DNA from: CAYFZO01 sp965226235
GTDB lineage: Bacteria; Pseudomonadota; Gammaproteobacteria; Poriferisulfidales; Oxydemutatoraceae
Length of the DNA: 64,000 nt
Direction: 5' to 3'
NCBI GenBank assembly: GCA_965226235.1
Contig: OZ245335.1
Coordinates: 620,001-684,000, forward strand
Shown: piece by piece, positions 52,123 through 59,402 of the stretch
Numbering within the stretch: position 1 is the first letter of the stretch
How the letters are laid out: the number at the start of each line of letters is the position of its first letter
Made by a program: the position numbers and the translations under genes
Notes under the pieces: generated by a model
What the model was told of the DNA's origin: nothing
Database searches by the model: none
The model's input: only the letters and a program-made list of their open reading frames with translations

Positions 52123-52494
52123 ATGGCAGATTGGCCCCAGGATTTCTCACTAAATTACCGGCTGGAGAGACAGCTAAGAGAACTAAAACAAACCAGCGAG
52201 GCCAATCGCTGGCCTAATGCTGTTTGGCCCTCAGAAAAAGCATTTGAAGATGCTTTCGTATTTATAAATTGCCTTCCCTCGTCATTGATCCCTATGCCTG
52301 ATATCAATCTGGCCGATGATGGCGAAATCAATTTCCTATGGAAAACTGATGATGTCCATGTTGATTTGGGATTCTACGGAACCGGCACTCTTTCTTTCTT
52401 TGCAAAGAAAGAAAACGAACGAAAAATATATGGCGAACATGTTCCCGTAACAGAAGGATTACCTCACGACATTGGCAGGCTGCTTTGGTTGTGA
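52123..52494 (+). CDS. conserved-looking protein of unknown function, module gene 3
   Basis: This 123-residue soluble protein contains RWPNAVWPSEKAFEDAFVFI and, later, ADDGEINFLWKTDDVHVDLGFYGTGTLSFFAKK. I have a weak memory of similar small proteins across bacteria but know no function. It is downstream of two short coupled ORFs. Its stop codon (52492-52494) lies inside the 38-bp repeat, as if the repeat defined the module end. Confidence 0.65.
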   Translation: MADWPQDFSLNYRLERQLRELKQTSEANRWPNAVWPSEKAFEDAFVFINCLPSSLIPMPDINLADDGEINFLWKTDDVHVDLGFYGTGTLSFFAKKENERKIYGEHVPVTEGLPHDIGRLLWL

Positions 52495-52524
52495 TTTGCG
52501 GGCAGGCCCTGGCCAGTTGCACTT
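52487..52524. repeat. 38-bp cassette-like repeat, copy 2
   Basis: It runs GGTTGTGATTTGCGGGCAGG then CCCTGGCCAGTTGCACTT, differing from copy 1 at a handful of positions. It overlaps the stop of the upstream gene and precedes the ribosome binding site of the exonuclease gene. Confidence 0.85.
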
Positions 52525-52538
52525 GAGGAGACCAAACA

Positions 52539-53141
52539 ATGACGAAAATAATCGACTTGCAGCAGGGCAGCGATGACTGGCTGGCCTGGCGCAAGAACGT
52601 ATGCTCTGCATCAGATGCGGGCGTGATCATGGGCGACGTCCAATCGTGGTCGCCGGTTAAAACATGGGACGATCTGCGAATCCGGCAAGCAGGGAGGAGA
52701 CCACCACGCTCGGCGTTTCTGGATCGGGCCGCGGCGCGTGGGCATGAAAAGGAGAAGATCGCGCGCAAGGAGTTGGAGGCGAAACACGGCTATCAATTTC
52801 CACCCACCTGCCTGCAGAGTGATGATGGGAGATTCGGCGCGTCGCTCGATGGCGGGCATGTGGCAGCGTCTGTGTGGATAGAGATAAAGGCACCCATCCA
52901 CGGCGAGAGATCGAAGCTATATCGTGCTCTCGCTGATGACAGGGAAATCCCCAGAGCCTATTGGTGGCAGTTAGTACATCAGTACTTTCTTTTTCGGGAG
53001 CTATGCGTCGCACCGCCACGTTGCGTCTTCCATGTCTGGACGGATGGCGGGGGGATAGAACGGGTCATCGATGACCGGAGTCTGGAGGCCGATTCCAAAA
53101 ACCTGCTCGCTATGTGGAAAGTGTTCTTAGGCGGTGATTAG
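52539..53141 (+). CDS. YqaJ-type (lambda exonuclease-like) nuclease
   Basis: This 200-residue protein matches the YqaJ viral recombinase fold: Q-S-DWLAWRK---SASDAGVIMG at the N-terminus, RGHEKEKIARKELE (the GxxxE helix), FGASLDG with a metal aspartate, VWIEIKAP (the ExK motif, about residues 112-119), and YWWQLVHQYF. The catalytic residues are all present, so it may be active. Such 5'-3' exonucleases usually travel with a RecT/Bet annealing protein in phages; none is here. It has a GAGGAG ribosome binding site just after repeat copy 2. Confidence 0.85.
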   Translation: MTKIIDLQQGSDDWLAWRKNVCSASDAGVIMGDVQSWSPVKTWDDLRIRQAGRRPPRSAFLDRAAARGHEKEKIARKELEAKHGYQFPPTCLQSDDGRFGASLDGGHVAASVWIEIKAPIHGERSKLYRALADDREIPRAYWWQLVHQYFLFRELCVAPPRCVFHVWTDGGGIERVIDDRSLEADSKNLLAMWKVFLGGD

Positions 53142-53177
53142 TTACACTTGCACACGATTTTATGGCTTATGCTCATT

Positions 53178-53214
53178 GGTTGTGGTTTGTGCGGGTAGGC
53201 CCTTCAGTTGCACT
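53178..53214. repeat. 38-bp cassette-like repeat, copy 3 (diverged)
   Basis: It runs GGTTGTGGTTTGTGCGGGTA then GGCCCTTCAGTTGCACT, about 36 bp after the exonuclease stop. A shorter piece of the repeat end (TTAGTTACACTTG) is at 53141-53153. The following 53215-53399 has no solid gene; a 36-codon ORF at 53224-53334 starts with ARIINL-like codons reminiscent of the exonuclease start and may be a relic. Confidence 0.75.
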
Positions 53215-53399
53215 CGTCATCCAATGAGCACAGCAAGAATAATCAACCTCTCTTGTCCTCTCTTTAAGGACTTATCTGGAAGAGTTGACAGAGAAGCCGC
53301 CTGTCATGCCAGGACGAAGCCATGGGTTGGGTAGACGCTTTTGAGCGCGTGTCGGACGAGTTCCACTGGTTCTTTGCTGCTCTTCCAATATCCCCTTGG

Positions 53400-53666
53400 C
53401 TATTCCTTATCCCTCTGTTTTGGACTATTCCCTCTCCCGGCGAACCAGAAAGATACGATGGCTGCACTTACCGGGAGGATTGTCTGGAAGAGTTGAAGAG
53501 CTTCCGGGAGCTTGTCTTTCACGATAAGAAACAGAATAAAGAGGCTCCCGCCCAAAAATAAGAACCCTGCTGCCCCGTAAGAGATATAAACGCGGACTTG
53601 GCTCTTCCGTATCTCCATCTCCTCAATTGTCGGTTCCGGCTTTTTGCCTGGATCTGAGTTTTCCAT
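53400..53666 (-). CDS. small two-TM membrane protein
   Basis: This 88-residue protein has an acidic N-terminus (KPEPTIEEMEIRKSQ) and two membrane helices (ISYGAAGFLFLGGSLFILFL, then LFQTILPVSAAIVSFWF), ending GRGNSPKQRDKE. The ATG at 53666 follows GGAG with 8-nt spacing. The family is unknown to me. It is divergent from the lipase gene 215 bp away. A plus-strand frame over the same bases is less convincing. Confidence 0.65.
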   Translation of the reverse strand: MENSDPGKKPEPTIEEMEIRKSQVRVYISYGAAGFLFLGGSLFILFLIVKDKLPEALQLFQTILPVSAAIVSFWFAGRGNSPKQRDKE

Positions 53667-53752
53667 GATTTTCTCCACGGTAAGTTATGAATAAGCCACT
53701 CCTGGAATTCTATCAGCATTATGACCAAGTATTATCGGCACTCAAGCATATA

Positions 53753-53792
53753 ATTCCAAATCAAAAAGGGATATTACAGATTTTGGCTAACA
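53753..53792. repeat. decayed reverse copy of the composite repeat
   Basis: The stretch ATTCCAAATCAAAAAGGG followed by GATTTTGGCTAACA matches the reverse complement of the 31576 element (CGAAATCAAAAG ... TTTTGGCTAACA). It lies upstream of the lipase gene. Confidence 0.5.
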
Positions 53793-53880
53793 GCCGATCC
53801 CGTGTAATTGACAGTAATGTTGTATGCTCTTGGTAACGTTTTTGATATTGCCTACACGGCACACGGAATAGGAGATCTGT

Positions 53881-55119
53881 ATGAGCACGGACGAACACCG
53901 GACTTTGGTATTCAGCTTTGACGGTACCGGGAATGAGCCGAATGACGCGGGTAAGTTCGAGCATGACGAGAGCATCAGCAACGTTCTAAAGTTGCATGTG
54001 CTCTTGGGAGGAGGGTTGCAAGGAAAGGATCTGACAGAGACCAAGACGCTCAAAGGGACCCCTCAACTGACCTACTACTACAATGGCATCGGCACACGGG
54101 ATGATGGCGGAAAAATACCACTTGTCGGCTGGTTGATTTCCAAGTTTAGGAGAGGGGCAAACCAAATGCTCGCGCCAAGTTGGGGCGATGCGAGCCGCAT
54201 CCTGGACGAGGCCAAAAAAGATTTAAAGAAAGCCGAGCCTACACAGGACGACCGCCTCGTCGTGTTCGGTTTTAGCCGGGGTGCGGCGTTGGCCAGGAAG
54301 TTTGCCAGCATCGTGTTGCGAGATTATAAAGAGTTGGATATCGCCTTTCTGGGCGTGTTCGACACCGTCGCAGCAATGAACGGCATCCACCGTAGCGGTG
54401 AGACACTCAGCAGCGATGTTTTCTTCGAGAACGGCACGGTAAATGAGCGCGTAGAACGGGCGATCCACATTGTGTCGCTTGATGAAAATCGCATCGCTTT
54501 CGAGCCCACGTTGATGAACCGCGACAAATCGAACCCGAACCGTATTACCGAAATCTGGTTTCCAGGTGTACACGGCGACATCGGTGGTGGGTACTGGTAT
54601 GACGGACTCGCGGATGTCTCGTTGAACTACATGATCGACCGCTGTCGCGAACAACTCGGGAAGGACATTTTGATCGAGAAGTCGGGAGCAAAAGCAATCG
54701 ATCGACTGCTGAAGAATCAGGGGCCAACCCTGGAGGCTCTGGATGTGGACGACATTCTGATTCATCCGAATGTCACTGGGGTGACGCATGCACACACCGA
54801 GGGATTCGGTAAGTTGTACTCGAAGGAGTTCCGTAAGGTTTGCGTGTGGGATAACGACCGCGGACTTGCGACGAGCATATGCCGGCCGCTGGTGCATCAT
54901 GCGGTGAAGGCAAGATTCGATCTGGTCCCGGACTATCGACCGCCAGCACTGCGAGGACTGCAGTTCAAGCTATTGCTACCGAAAAAGGACAAGAAGACGG
55001 GGATTGATAGCATTCCGATCAATGGCATTGCGAAGTTGCGCGAGTACAAAGATAAGAAGTGGCTACCCGACGCATCCTGTACTGATTCCGACGAGCACGA
55101 GACAAGCGACCGAAGTTAA
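53881..55119 (+). CDS. DUF2235 lipase, Tle1-like
   Basis: This 412-residue alpha/beta hydrolase has an opening TLVFSFDGTGNEPND, the nucleophile elbow VFGFSRGAALARK (GxSxG, about residues 122-134), the aspartate loop FLGVFDTVAAMNG, and the histidine region WFPGVHGDIGGGY. This order defines DUF2235, the domain of type VI phospholipase effectors of the Tle1 family. No secretion gene, VgrG or PAAR is nearby, and it is shorter than classic Tle1 proteins, so an effector role is only possible. It lacks a signal peptide. The nearest candidates for a partner are the small membrane proteins on each side. Confidence 0.85.
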   Translation: MSTDEHRTLVFSFDGTGNEPNDAGKFEHDESISNVLKLHVLLGGGLQGKDLTETKTLKGTPQLTYYYNGIGTRDDGGKIPLVGWLISKFRRGANQMLAPSWGDASRILDEAKKDLKKAEPTQDDRLVVFGFSRGAALARKFASIVLRDYKELDIAFLGVFDTVAAMNGIHRSGETLSSDVFFENGTVNERVERAIHIVSLDENRIAFEPTLMNRDKSNPNRITEIWFPGVHGDIGGGYWYDGLADVSLNYMIDRCREQLGKDILIEKSGAKAIDRLLKNQGPTLEALDVDDILIHPNVTGVTHAHTEGFGKLYSKEFRKVCVWDNDRGLATSICRPLVHHAVKARFDLVPDYRPPALRGLQFKLLLPKKDKKTGIDSIPINGIAKLREYKDKKWLPDASCTDSDEHETSDRS

Positions 55120-55258
55120 AGTCAAATGCTTCGGTAGGGTGCAGGTGTGCCACAGGGTCAGCGTCAGTTCCCGTTCACTGTGCAGCACCGGGCAGTGGGC
55201 ATCGTTGGAATTTTGGGGCGCGACCGCATAGCCGCATAGCTCGCTGGGCTACGCCACC

Positions 55259-55337
55259 CCAGCCGAGTACGCAGCACGAGTAGCCTGATAAGATGTTTTC
55301 CTCATTCCGCATGGACCGGATTACGGGGGAAAGATCA
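55259..55337. repeat. about 80-bp dispersed repeat, inverted copy
   Basis: It is the reverse complement of 6623-6703, with CCAGCCGAGTACGCAGCACG and GCCTGATAAGATGTTTTCC as the clearest parts. It lies in the gene-free 55120-55414, of which the first half holds no recognisable feature. Confidence 0.75.
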
Positions 55338-55414
55338 CGAGCTGGAACAGCTAACTGCAGAGAAATGCGATTGACCCGACAGCACCTATTAAAGTTTTGG
55401 AGAGGATAATTGCC

Positions 55415-55702
55415 ATGGGATGGCTAGGTGTCGTAATAAGCGCGCTTGCAGCATACCTGCTTTGGAATGAAGGCGGACTCTGGGTTGTCCTCGCTATTGG
55501 CGTCGGAGTAGTTGAGTTCGTCTCGTGGGGAATAATGCATAATTATGCCGTGGAGGCTGCAGAGAGACGACCTGACTACACGGGTGGATTTTTTGATTTT
55601 ACGGCACATGAGATCAATATGGTTCCAAATTGGCTTGCGGTACTGAATATGCTCGGTTTCGTTGCTGCAGTTGGTCTGCTTGTTGTCGGAATACTCCTTT
55701 AA
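55415..55702 (+). CDS. small membrane protein of unknown function
   Basis: This 95-residue protein has three likely membrane helices (WLGVVISALAAYLLW, WVVLAIGVGVVEFVSWGIM, and a C-terminal WLAVLNMLGFVAAVGLLVVG). The loop between has AVEAAERRPDYTGGFFDFTA. The ATG at 55415 follows GGAGAGGAT at a suitable distance. I know no family. It lies between the lipase gene and an IS3 element. The next 55703-55946 holds no feature I can support. Confidence 0.65.
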   Translation: MGWLGVVISALAAYLLWNEGGLWVVLAIGVGVVEFVSWGIMHNYAVEAAERRPDYTGGFFDFTAHEINMVPNWLAVLNMLGFVAAVGLLVVGILL

Positions 55703-56034
55703 TGCCAAGCAACTGTCAATTTCTGCGTACAGACAGCAAATGAACTCGATACGGAAACATAAATCTAGCAACGCATCGGTAGGTCTGACACAAAGATCAA
55801 CGGGCAACGTTAGAAAGTTGATAGACGGCCCCTTCCCTCAATTTAGCGCCCCGGCATTTCACCTAGTTTCGCTTCGTCATCATGTCGCTCTCTGGCTTGT
55901 CCCTGCCTGTCTCTTGATGCTAGCTCTTCTGCCGTGGCCGTATGGGAGAAGTGGACCCGCAAATTCGGACAGGTCAATAAGTGGATAAACGGTCTCCAAT
56001 CGGGCAATATTTACCCCATAACCTGGAGATTACC

Positions 56035-56337
56035 ATGCCAAGAAGACCAAGACGAAATCACTCACCGCAATTCAAAGCCAAGGTGGCTTTAGAAGCTGTC
56101 CAGGGCGATAGAACGGTCACTGAACTTACTCAGAAGTACGATGTTCACGCGAATCAGATCACACAGTGGAAAAATCAACTCCTATCGCGCGCTAGCGATG
56201 CCTTTGACGGTGGTGGGTCAGTTGAACCACCGGTCGATGTTAAATCGCTCCATGCCAAGATCGGCCAACTCACACTGGAGAACGATTTTTTAGAAGGAGC
56301 GCTCACCAAGGCCGGATTGTTGAGCGCAAAGCGATGA
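56035..56337 (+). CDS. IS3-family transposase OrfA
   Basis: This 100-residue helix-turn-helix protein has PRRNHSPQFKAKVALEAVQG and LTQKYDVHANQITQWKNQLL, then a leucine-zipper-like LHAKIGQLTLENDFLEGAL. It binds the IS ends. I take ATG 56035 rather than 55981, which lies near the left end. Its stop overlaps the orfB start as ATGA, so the DDE protein may be made by coupling or by frameshifting. Confidence 0.93.
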   Translation: MPRRPRRNHSPQFKAKVALEAVQGDRTVTELTQKYDVHANQITQWKNQLLSRASDAFDGGGSVEPPVDVKSLHAKIGQLTLENDFLEGALTKAGLLSAKR

Positions 56338-57161
56338 TTAACCGGGAACACGATTTGCCGATTACTCGGCAAGCCAAAGTTCTGTCCATCAGTCGCAGCA
56401 CAGCTTACTACAAAGCCAAACCTGTGAACGAGTGTGATCTGTTTTTGATGAAACAAATTGATCGCTTACACCTGGAATTTCCGTTTGCAGGCAGTCGCAT
56501 GCTGCGCGATATGCTGTGTCTGAACGGCGTGAAGATTGGCCGCAAGCGTGTCCGATCCCTAATGCGTCGAATGGGCATTGAAGCGTTATACCGTAAGCCT
56601 AAGACCACGCAACGCTATCCGGAGCATATGGTTTATCCGTATTTGTTGAGAAATCTCACGATTGATCGTCCCAATCAGGTTTGGGCGATGGACATCACCT
56701 ACATTCCGATGAAACGAGGCTTTGTCTATCTGGCTGTGGTTCTCGACTGGGCAACCCGTAAGGTACTGTCACATCGAGTCTCTATCACGATGGACAAACA
56801 GTTCTGCATTGATGCGCTTGACGAAGCCCTGCAACGCTATGGTGCGCCTGAGATGATGAACACCGATCAGGGTAGCCAGTTCACCAGCTTGGGATTCATT
56901 CAAACGCTCAAAGAGCATGACATCAAAATCAGTATGGATGGCAAAGGCTGTTGGCGAGATAACGTGTTTGTGGAACGACTCTGGAAGTCAGTCAAATACG
57001 AACACGTTTACCTGCACGCATATGATTCAGTGAGCCAGGCCAAACAACAAATCGCGAACTACCTGAACTTCTACAATCAGCAGCGACCACACTCAACGCT
57101 TGACGGACAGACACCAGATAATGTTTACTATCAGTCTCTGCCTCACCCCATGGCAGCTTAA
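56334..57161 (+). CDS. IS3-family transposase OrfB (DDE integrase)
   Basis: This 275-residue catalytic protein has an HTH_21-like domain, then the rve core with all three acidic residues: AMDITYIP (first D), MNTDQGSQFTS (second D) and VFVERLWKSVKYE (E, 35-residue spacing). It ends LNFYNQQRPHSTLDGQTP. The frame is undamaged, so the element may be active. Confidence 0.95.
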   Translation: MINREHDLPITRQAKVLSISRSTAYYKAKPVNECDLFLMKQIDRLHLEFPFAGSRMLRDMLCLNGVKIGRKRVRSLMRRMGIEALYRKPKTTQRYPEHMVYPYLLRNLTIDRPNQVWAMDITYIPMKRGFVYLAVVLDWATRKVLSHRVSITMDKQFCIDALDEALQRYGAPEMMNTDQGSQFTSLGFIQTLKEHDIKISMDGKGCWRDNVFVERLWKSVKYEHVYLHAYDSVSQAKQQIANYLNFYNQQRPHSTLDGQTPDNVYYQSLPHPMAA

Positions 57162-57225
57162 AATAACTGACCGTGAATCCACTTATAGATTGGGTTTAAC
57201 TGTCCGAACAAAGGGGGCCACTTCT

Positions 57226-57390
57226 AAGCTGCCCAAGTAGCCTTTGCATCCGCTTGACGTTCAATGCCAGACAGACAAGGTCCCACTCGCCCCGTACTTT
57301 GGTTAGCCCGCGCAGGCTGAATCGGCGAAAGCCGAGGATTTCCTTGATCCAGCCATTAGGCGCTTCCGAGAGCCACTTGCGTTGGGCGTA
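57226..57390 (-). pseudogene. IS1182-like transposase C-terminal relic, unit 1
   Basis: The minus strand encodes YAQRKWLSEAPNGWIKEILG followed by FRRFSLRGLTKVRGEWDL and VCLALNVKRMQRLL, the end of an IS1182-like transposase. No catalytic domain remains. The IS3 right end abuts it at 57225. Confidence 0.75.
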
Positions 57391-57537
57391 ATTGCGCCCG
57401 GCCCTCCGAAGCAGTACATGTGGTGGATTCATACAATGCAGTGCAGTAGAATTATGCAAACAACATCGCTGTATTTTGCGACGCGGTCATACCGACGCGC
57501 ATCACGAGGCAGCAAGCTGGTAGAGAGGAAGCTCGAT

Positions 57538-57687
57538 ATGAACGGCAAACATCCCCAGGCCATCACCCTGCCTTCCAATCCAGTGTCCGGCAGGTGGCAT
57601 GCGCGTCGTATCTCCTGGACAACATTGTATGAAGCCAGAAACATATGGGATAAATGGTCTGATGCTAAAATCTCTGGCAATGAGTAA
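57538..57687 (+). CDS. leader ORF of Sel1 unit 1
   Basis: This 49-codon ORF (MNGKHPQAITLPSNPVSGRW and on to WSDAKISGNE) has the strong ribosome binding site AGAGAGGAAG 5 nt upstream. It overlaps the Sel1 gene's ATG by 8 bp. The first 26 codons are nearly the same in all four units. It may be a translated leader that couples translation to the Sel1 gene. Confidence 0.55.
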   Translation: MNGKHPQAITLPSNPVSGRWHARRISWTTLYEARNIWDKWSDAKISGNE

Positions 57688-58615
57688 CTATATGTCTTTA
57701 CTGCGTCTTTTCTTTGTTTCTGTTTTGCTGATTAGCTACTCGCCCTCCTCTTACGCTGAGAGATGGTTCTATAAAAATAGAATATACCCTGAGGGTGAAC
57801 ATATAATTTGTGATAGAGAAGGGACAAAAGAGCTTCTTGCCATGAGAATTTCTCAATGGGAGGAGAACAATGAGTTTGAGCCCAGAAATCCTATTCCTAA
57901 GGAAGATTGTATACGTCTTGAAACAAATGTTGTTTTTTTTGAGATATCAGAAGAATATTTTTTTCCATATCAGCTTTTTTTGGAGATGAAGAATAATAAA
58001 TATGGGCAATATCCTTGTCCTTGGGATCCGGAGGAAAGGTGCATCACCTTTTATGGCCCAGTAGTGCAGTATGCGAAAGCTAAATACCTTGATCCAGATG
58101 GGAACTGGTATAAAGATGTTTTTGTAGAGATAGCTGGTGATATTCTATTTGTAGATCATCCAGATGATATACAGGAAGAAGGTAGCAACCTGGGCGATAT
58201 GTATGCCAATGGCGAAGATGTTCCCGAGGATGACGTCGAGGCAGCACGGTGGCGTCTGGCTACCGAGCAGAGGGATGCCGAGGCGCAGCACAGCCTGGGC
58301 TGGATGTATGACAATGGTTTGGGGGTTCCCGAGGATGACGTTGAGGCGGTGCGGTGGTATCGCATGGCTGCCGAGCAGGGGTATGCCAAGTCGCAGTTCA
58401 ACCTGGGCATTATGTATGCTGCTGGCGAGGGGGTTCCCGAGGATGATGTGCAAGCGTATGTCTGGCTGAGCCTTGCCGCTGCACAGGGTATTGAGCCGGC
58501 AGAAGAAATGAAGCAGACCATCAGTGCCACCATGACTGGCGAGGCAATTGCCTCAGCCCAGGAGTTGTCCGAAAAATACCGGGATGCTTACGGCCCTGTC
58601 CGTGTATTAGAGTAG
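57680..58615 (+). CDS. secreted Sel1-repeat protein, unit 1
   Basis: This protein of about 311 residues has a signal peptide (MSLLRLFFVSVLLISYSPSSYA, about residues 5-26) and an N-terminal domain with four cysteines in the order IIC, EDC, YPC, ERC (the last two within PCPWDPEERC). From about residue 168 it has Sel1-type repeats (NLGDMYANG, HSLGWMYDNGLGVPEDDVEA, FNLGIMYAAGEGVPEDDVQA). I start at ATG 57680; the ATG at 57692 is possible. Sel1 repeats mediate protein contacts and are frequent in host-interacting bacteria. Function here is unknown. Confidence 0.85.
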   Translation: MSNYMSLLRLFFVSVLLISYSPSSYAERWFYKNRIYPEGEHIICDREGTKELLAMRISQWEENNEFEPRNPIPKEDCIRLETNVVFFEISEEYFFPYQLFLEMKNNKYGQYPCPWDPEERCITFYGPVVQYAKAKYLDPDGNWYKDVFVEIAGDILFVDHPDDIQEEGSNLGDMYANGEDVPEDDVEAARWRLATEQRDAEAQHSLGWMYDNGLGVPEDDVEAVRWYRMAAEQGYAKSQFNLGIMYAAGEGVPEDDVQAYVWLSLAAAQGIEPAEEMKQTISATMTGEAIASAQELSEKYRDAYGPVRVLE

Positions 58616-58941
58616 TCTCTCGAGAGGTGCAGCCGCGTTCCATGGCGCACTGCAACCGGCGGCGACACCGTTCGCTTGCCGGGACCGTGGGTAGCGATGT
58701 TGCCATTGATCGGCACCTCACGGGAATGCCCATACAAGTTGCTCGTTCACTCCTGCACCCGTCTATCCCTTGGGAGTCTGCGCCGTAGAACGCTTTACGC
58801 CCACGTGAAACGGGCGATGACCTGTTACAGCCGCAATCGAGGATGCCGGATGGCATTTCGGGTGGTGAAACATTCCAGGTTCCCGCTGTCACTCAATGCG
58901 GTATCGACGGGCTCAGGTTGCTATCGAGGATCCTTTGCATC
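58616..58941. repeat. conserved downstream block of the Sel1 array, unit 1
   Basis: A non-coding-looking block of about 325 bp with GCAGCCGCGTTCCATGGCGC at the start and GATGCCGGATGGCATTTCGG further on. It recurs with few differences after the unit 2 and unit 3 genes (60544, 62440). A fragment lies far away at 6561-6622. Confidence 0.9.
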
Positions 58942-59106
58942 AAGCCGCCCAAGTAGCCTTTGCATCCGCTTGACGTTCAACGCCAGACAGACAAGGTCCC
59001 ACTCGCCCCGTACTTTGGTCAGCCCGCGCAGGCTGAATCGGCGAAAGCCGAGGACTTCCTTGATCCAGCCATTAGGCGCTTCCGAGAGCCACTTGCGTTG
59101 GGCGTA
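58942..59106 (-). pseudogene. IS1182-like transposase relic, unit 2
   Basis: It encodes the same C-terminal stretch as the unit 1 relic (GWIKEVLGFRRFSLRGLTKV, RGEWDLVCLALNV). A one-base deletion just upstream (GCGTATTGCGCC against GCGTAATTGCGCC) puts the preceding codons in another frame. Confidence 0.75.
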
Positions 59107-59252
59107 TTGCGCCCGGCCCTCCGAAGCAGTACATGTGGTGGATTCATACAATGCGGTGCAGTAGAATTATGCAAACAACATTGCTGTATTTTGCGACGCG
59201 GTCATAGCGACGCACATCACGAGGCAGCAAGCTGGTAGAGAGGAAGCTCGAT

Positions 59253-59402
59253 ATGAACAGCAAACATCCCCAGGCTATCACCCTGCCTTCCAATCCAGTG
59301 TCCGGCAGGTGGCATGCGCGTCGTATCTCCCGGACAACATTGTATGAAGCCAGAAACATATGGGACAAATGGTCTGATATTAAAATCTCTGGCAATGAGT
59401 AA
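59253..59402 (+). CDS. leader ORF of Sel1 unit 2
   Basis: 49 codons, differing from the unit 1 leader at only a few residues (MNSKHPQAIT, WSDIKISGNE). It has the same AGAGAGGAAG ribosome binding site and the same 8-bp overlap with the following Sel1 start. Confidence 0.55.
   Translation: MNSKHPQAITLPSNPVSGRWHARRISRTTLYEARNIWDKWSDIKISGNE

Larger units (their letters stand above)
55947..57225 (+). mobile_element. IS3-family insertion sequence, intact
   Basis: About 1.28 kb, bounded by imperfect 26-bp inverted repeats: left AGAAGTGGACCC...TTCGGACAG at 55947 and right, in complement, AGAAGTGGCCCC...TTCGGACAG ending at 57225, with 20 of 26 matching. If IS ends follow the TGG...CCA rule, the edges are 55952 and 57220. 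It carries orfA and orfB. I see no clear target duplication. The right end cuts straight into a repeat unit of the Sel1 array. Confidence 0.88.

Noticed and set aside
51643..53214. Integron attC sites
   Set aside because: The 38-bp repeats lack the RYYYAAC/GTTRRRY core pairs and the imperfect hairpin that attC needs, and no integrase is present.
53322..53561. Plus-strand 79-residue ORF over the small membrane protein
   Set aside because: The minus-strand frame has a better ribosome binding site, a charged N-terminus and two clear membrane helices. The plus frame is probably its shadow.
55703..55946. Possible gene between the membrane protein and the IS3 element
   Set aside because: Frames exist but none has a ribosome binding site with family resemblance or a coherent hydrophobic pattern.
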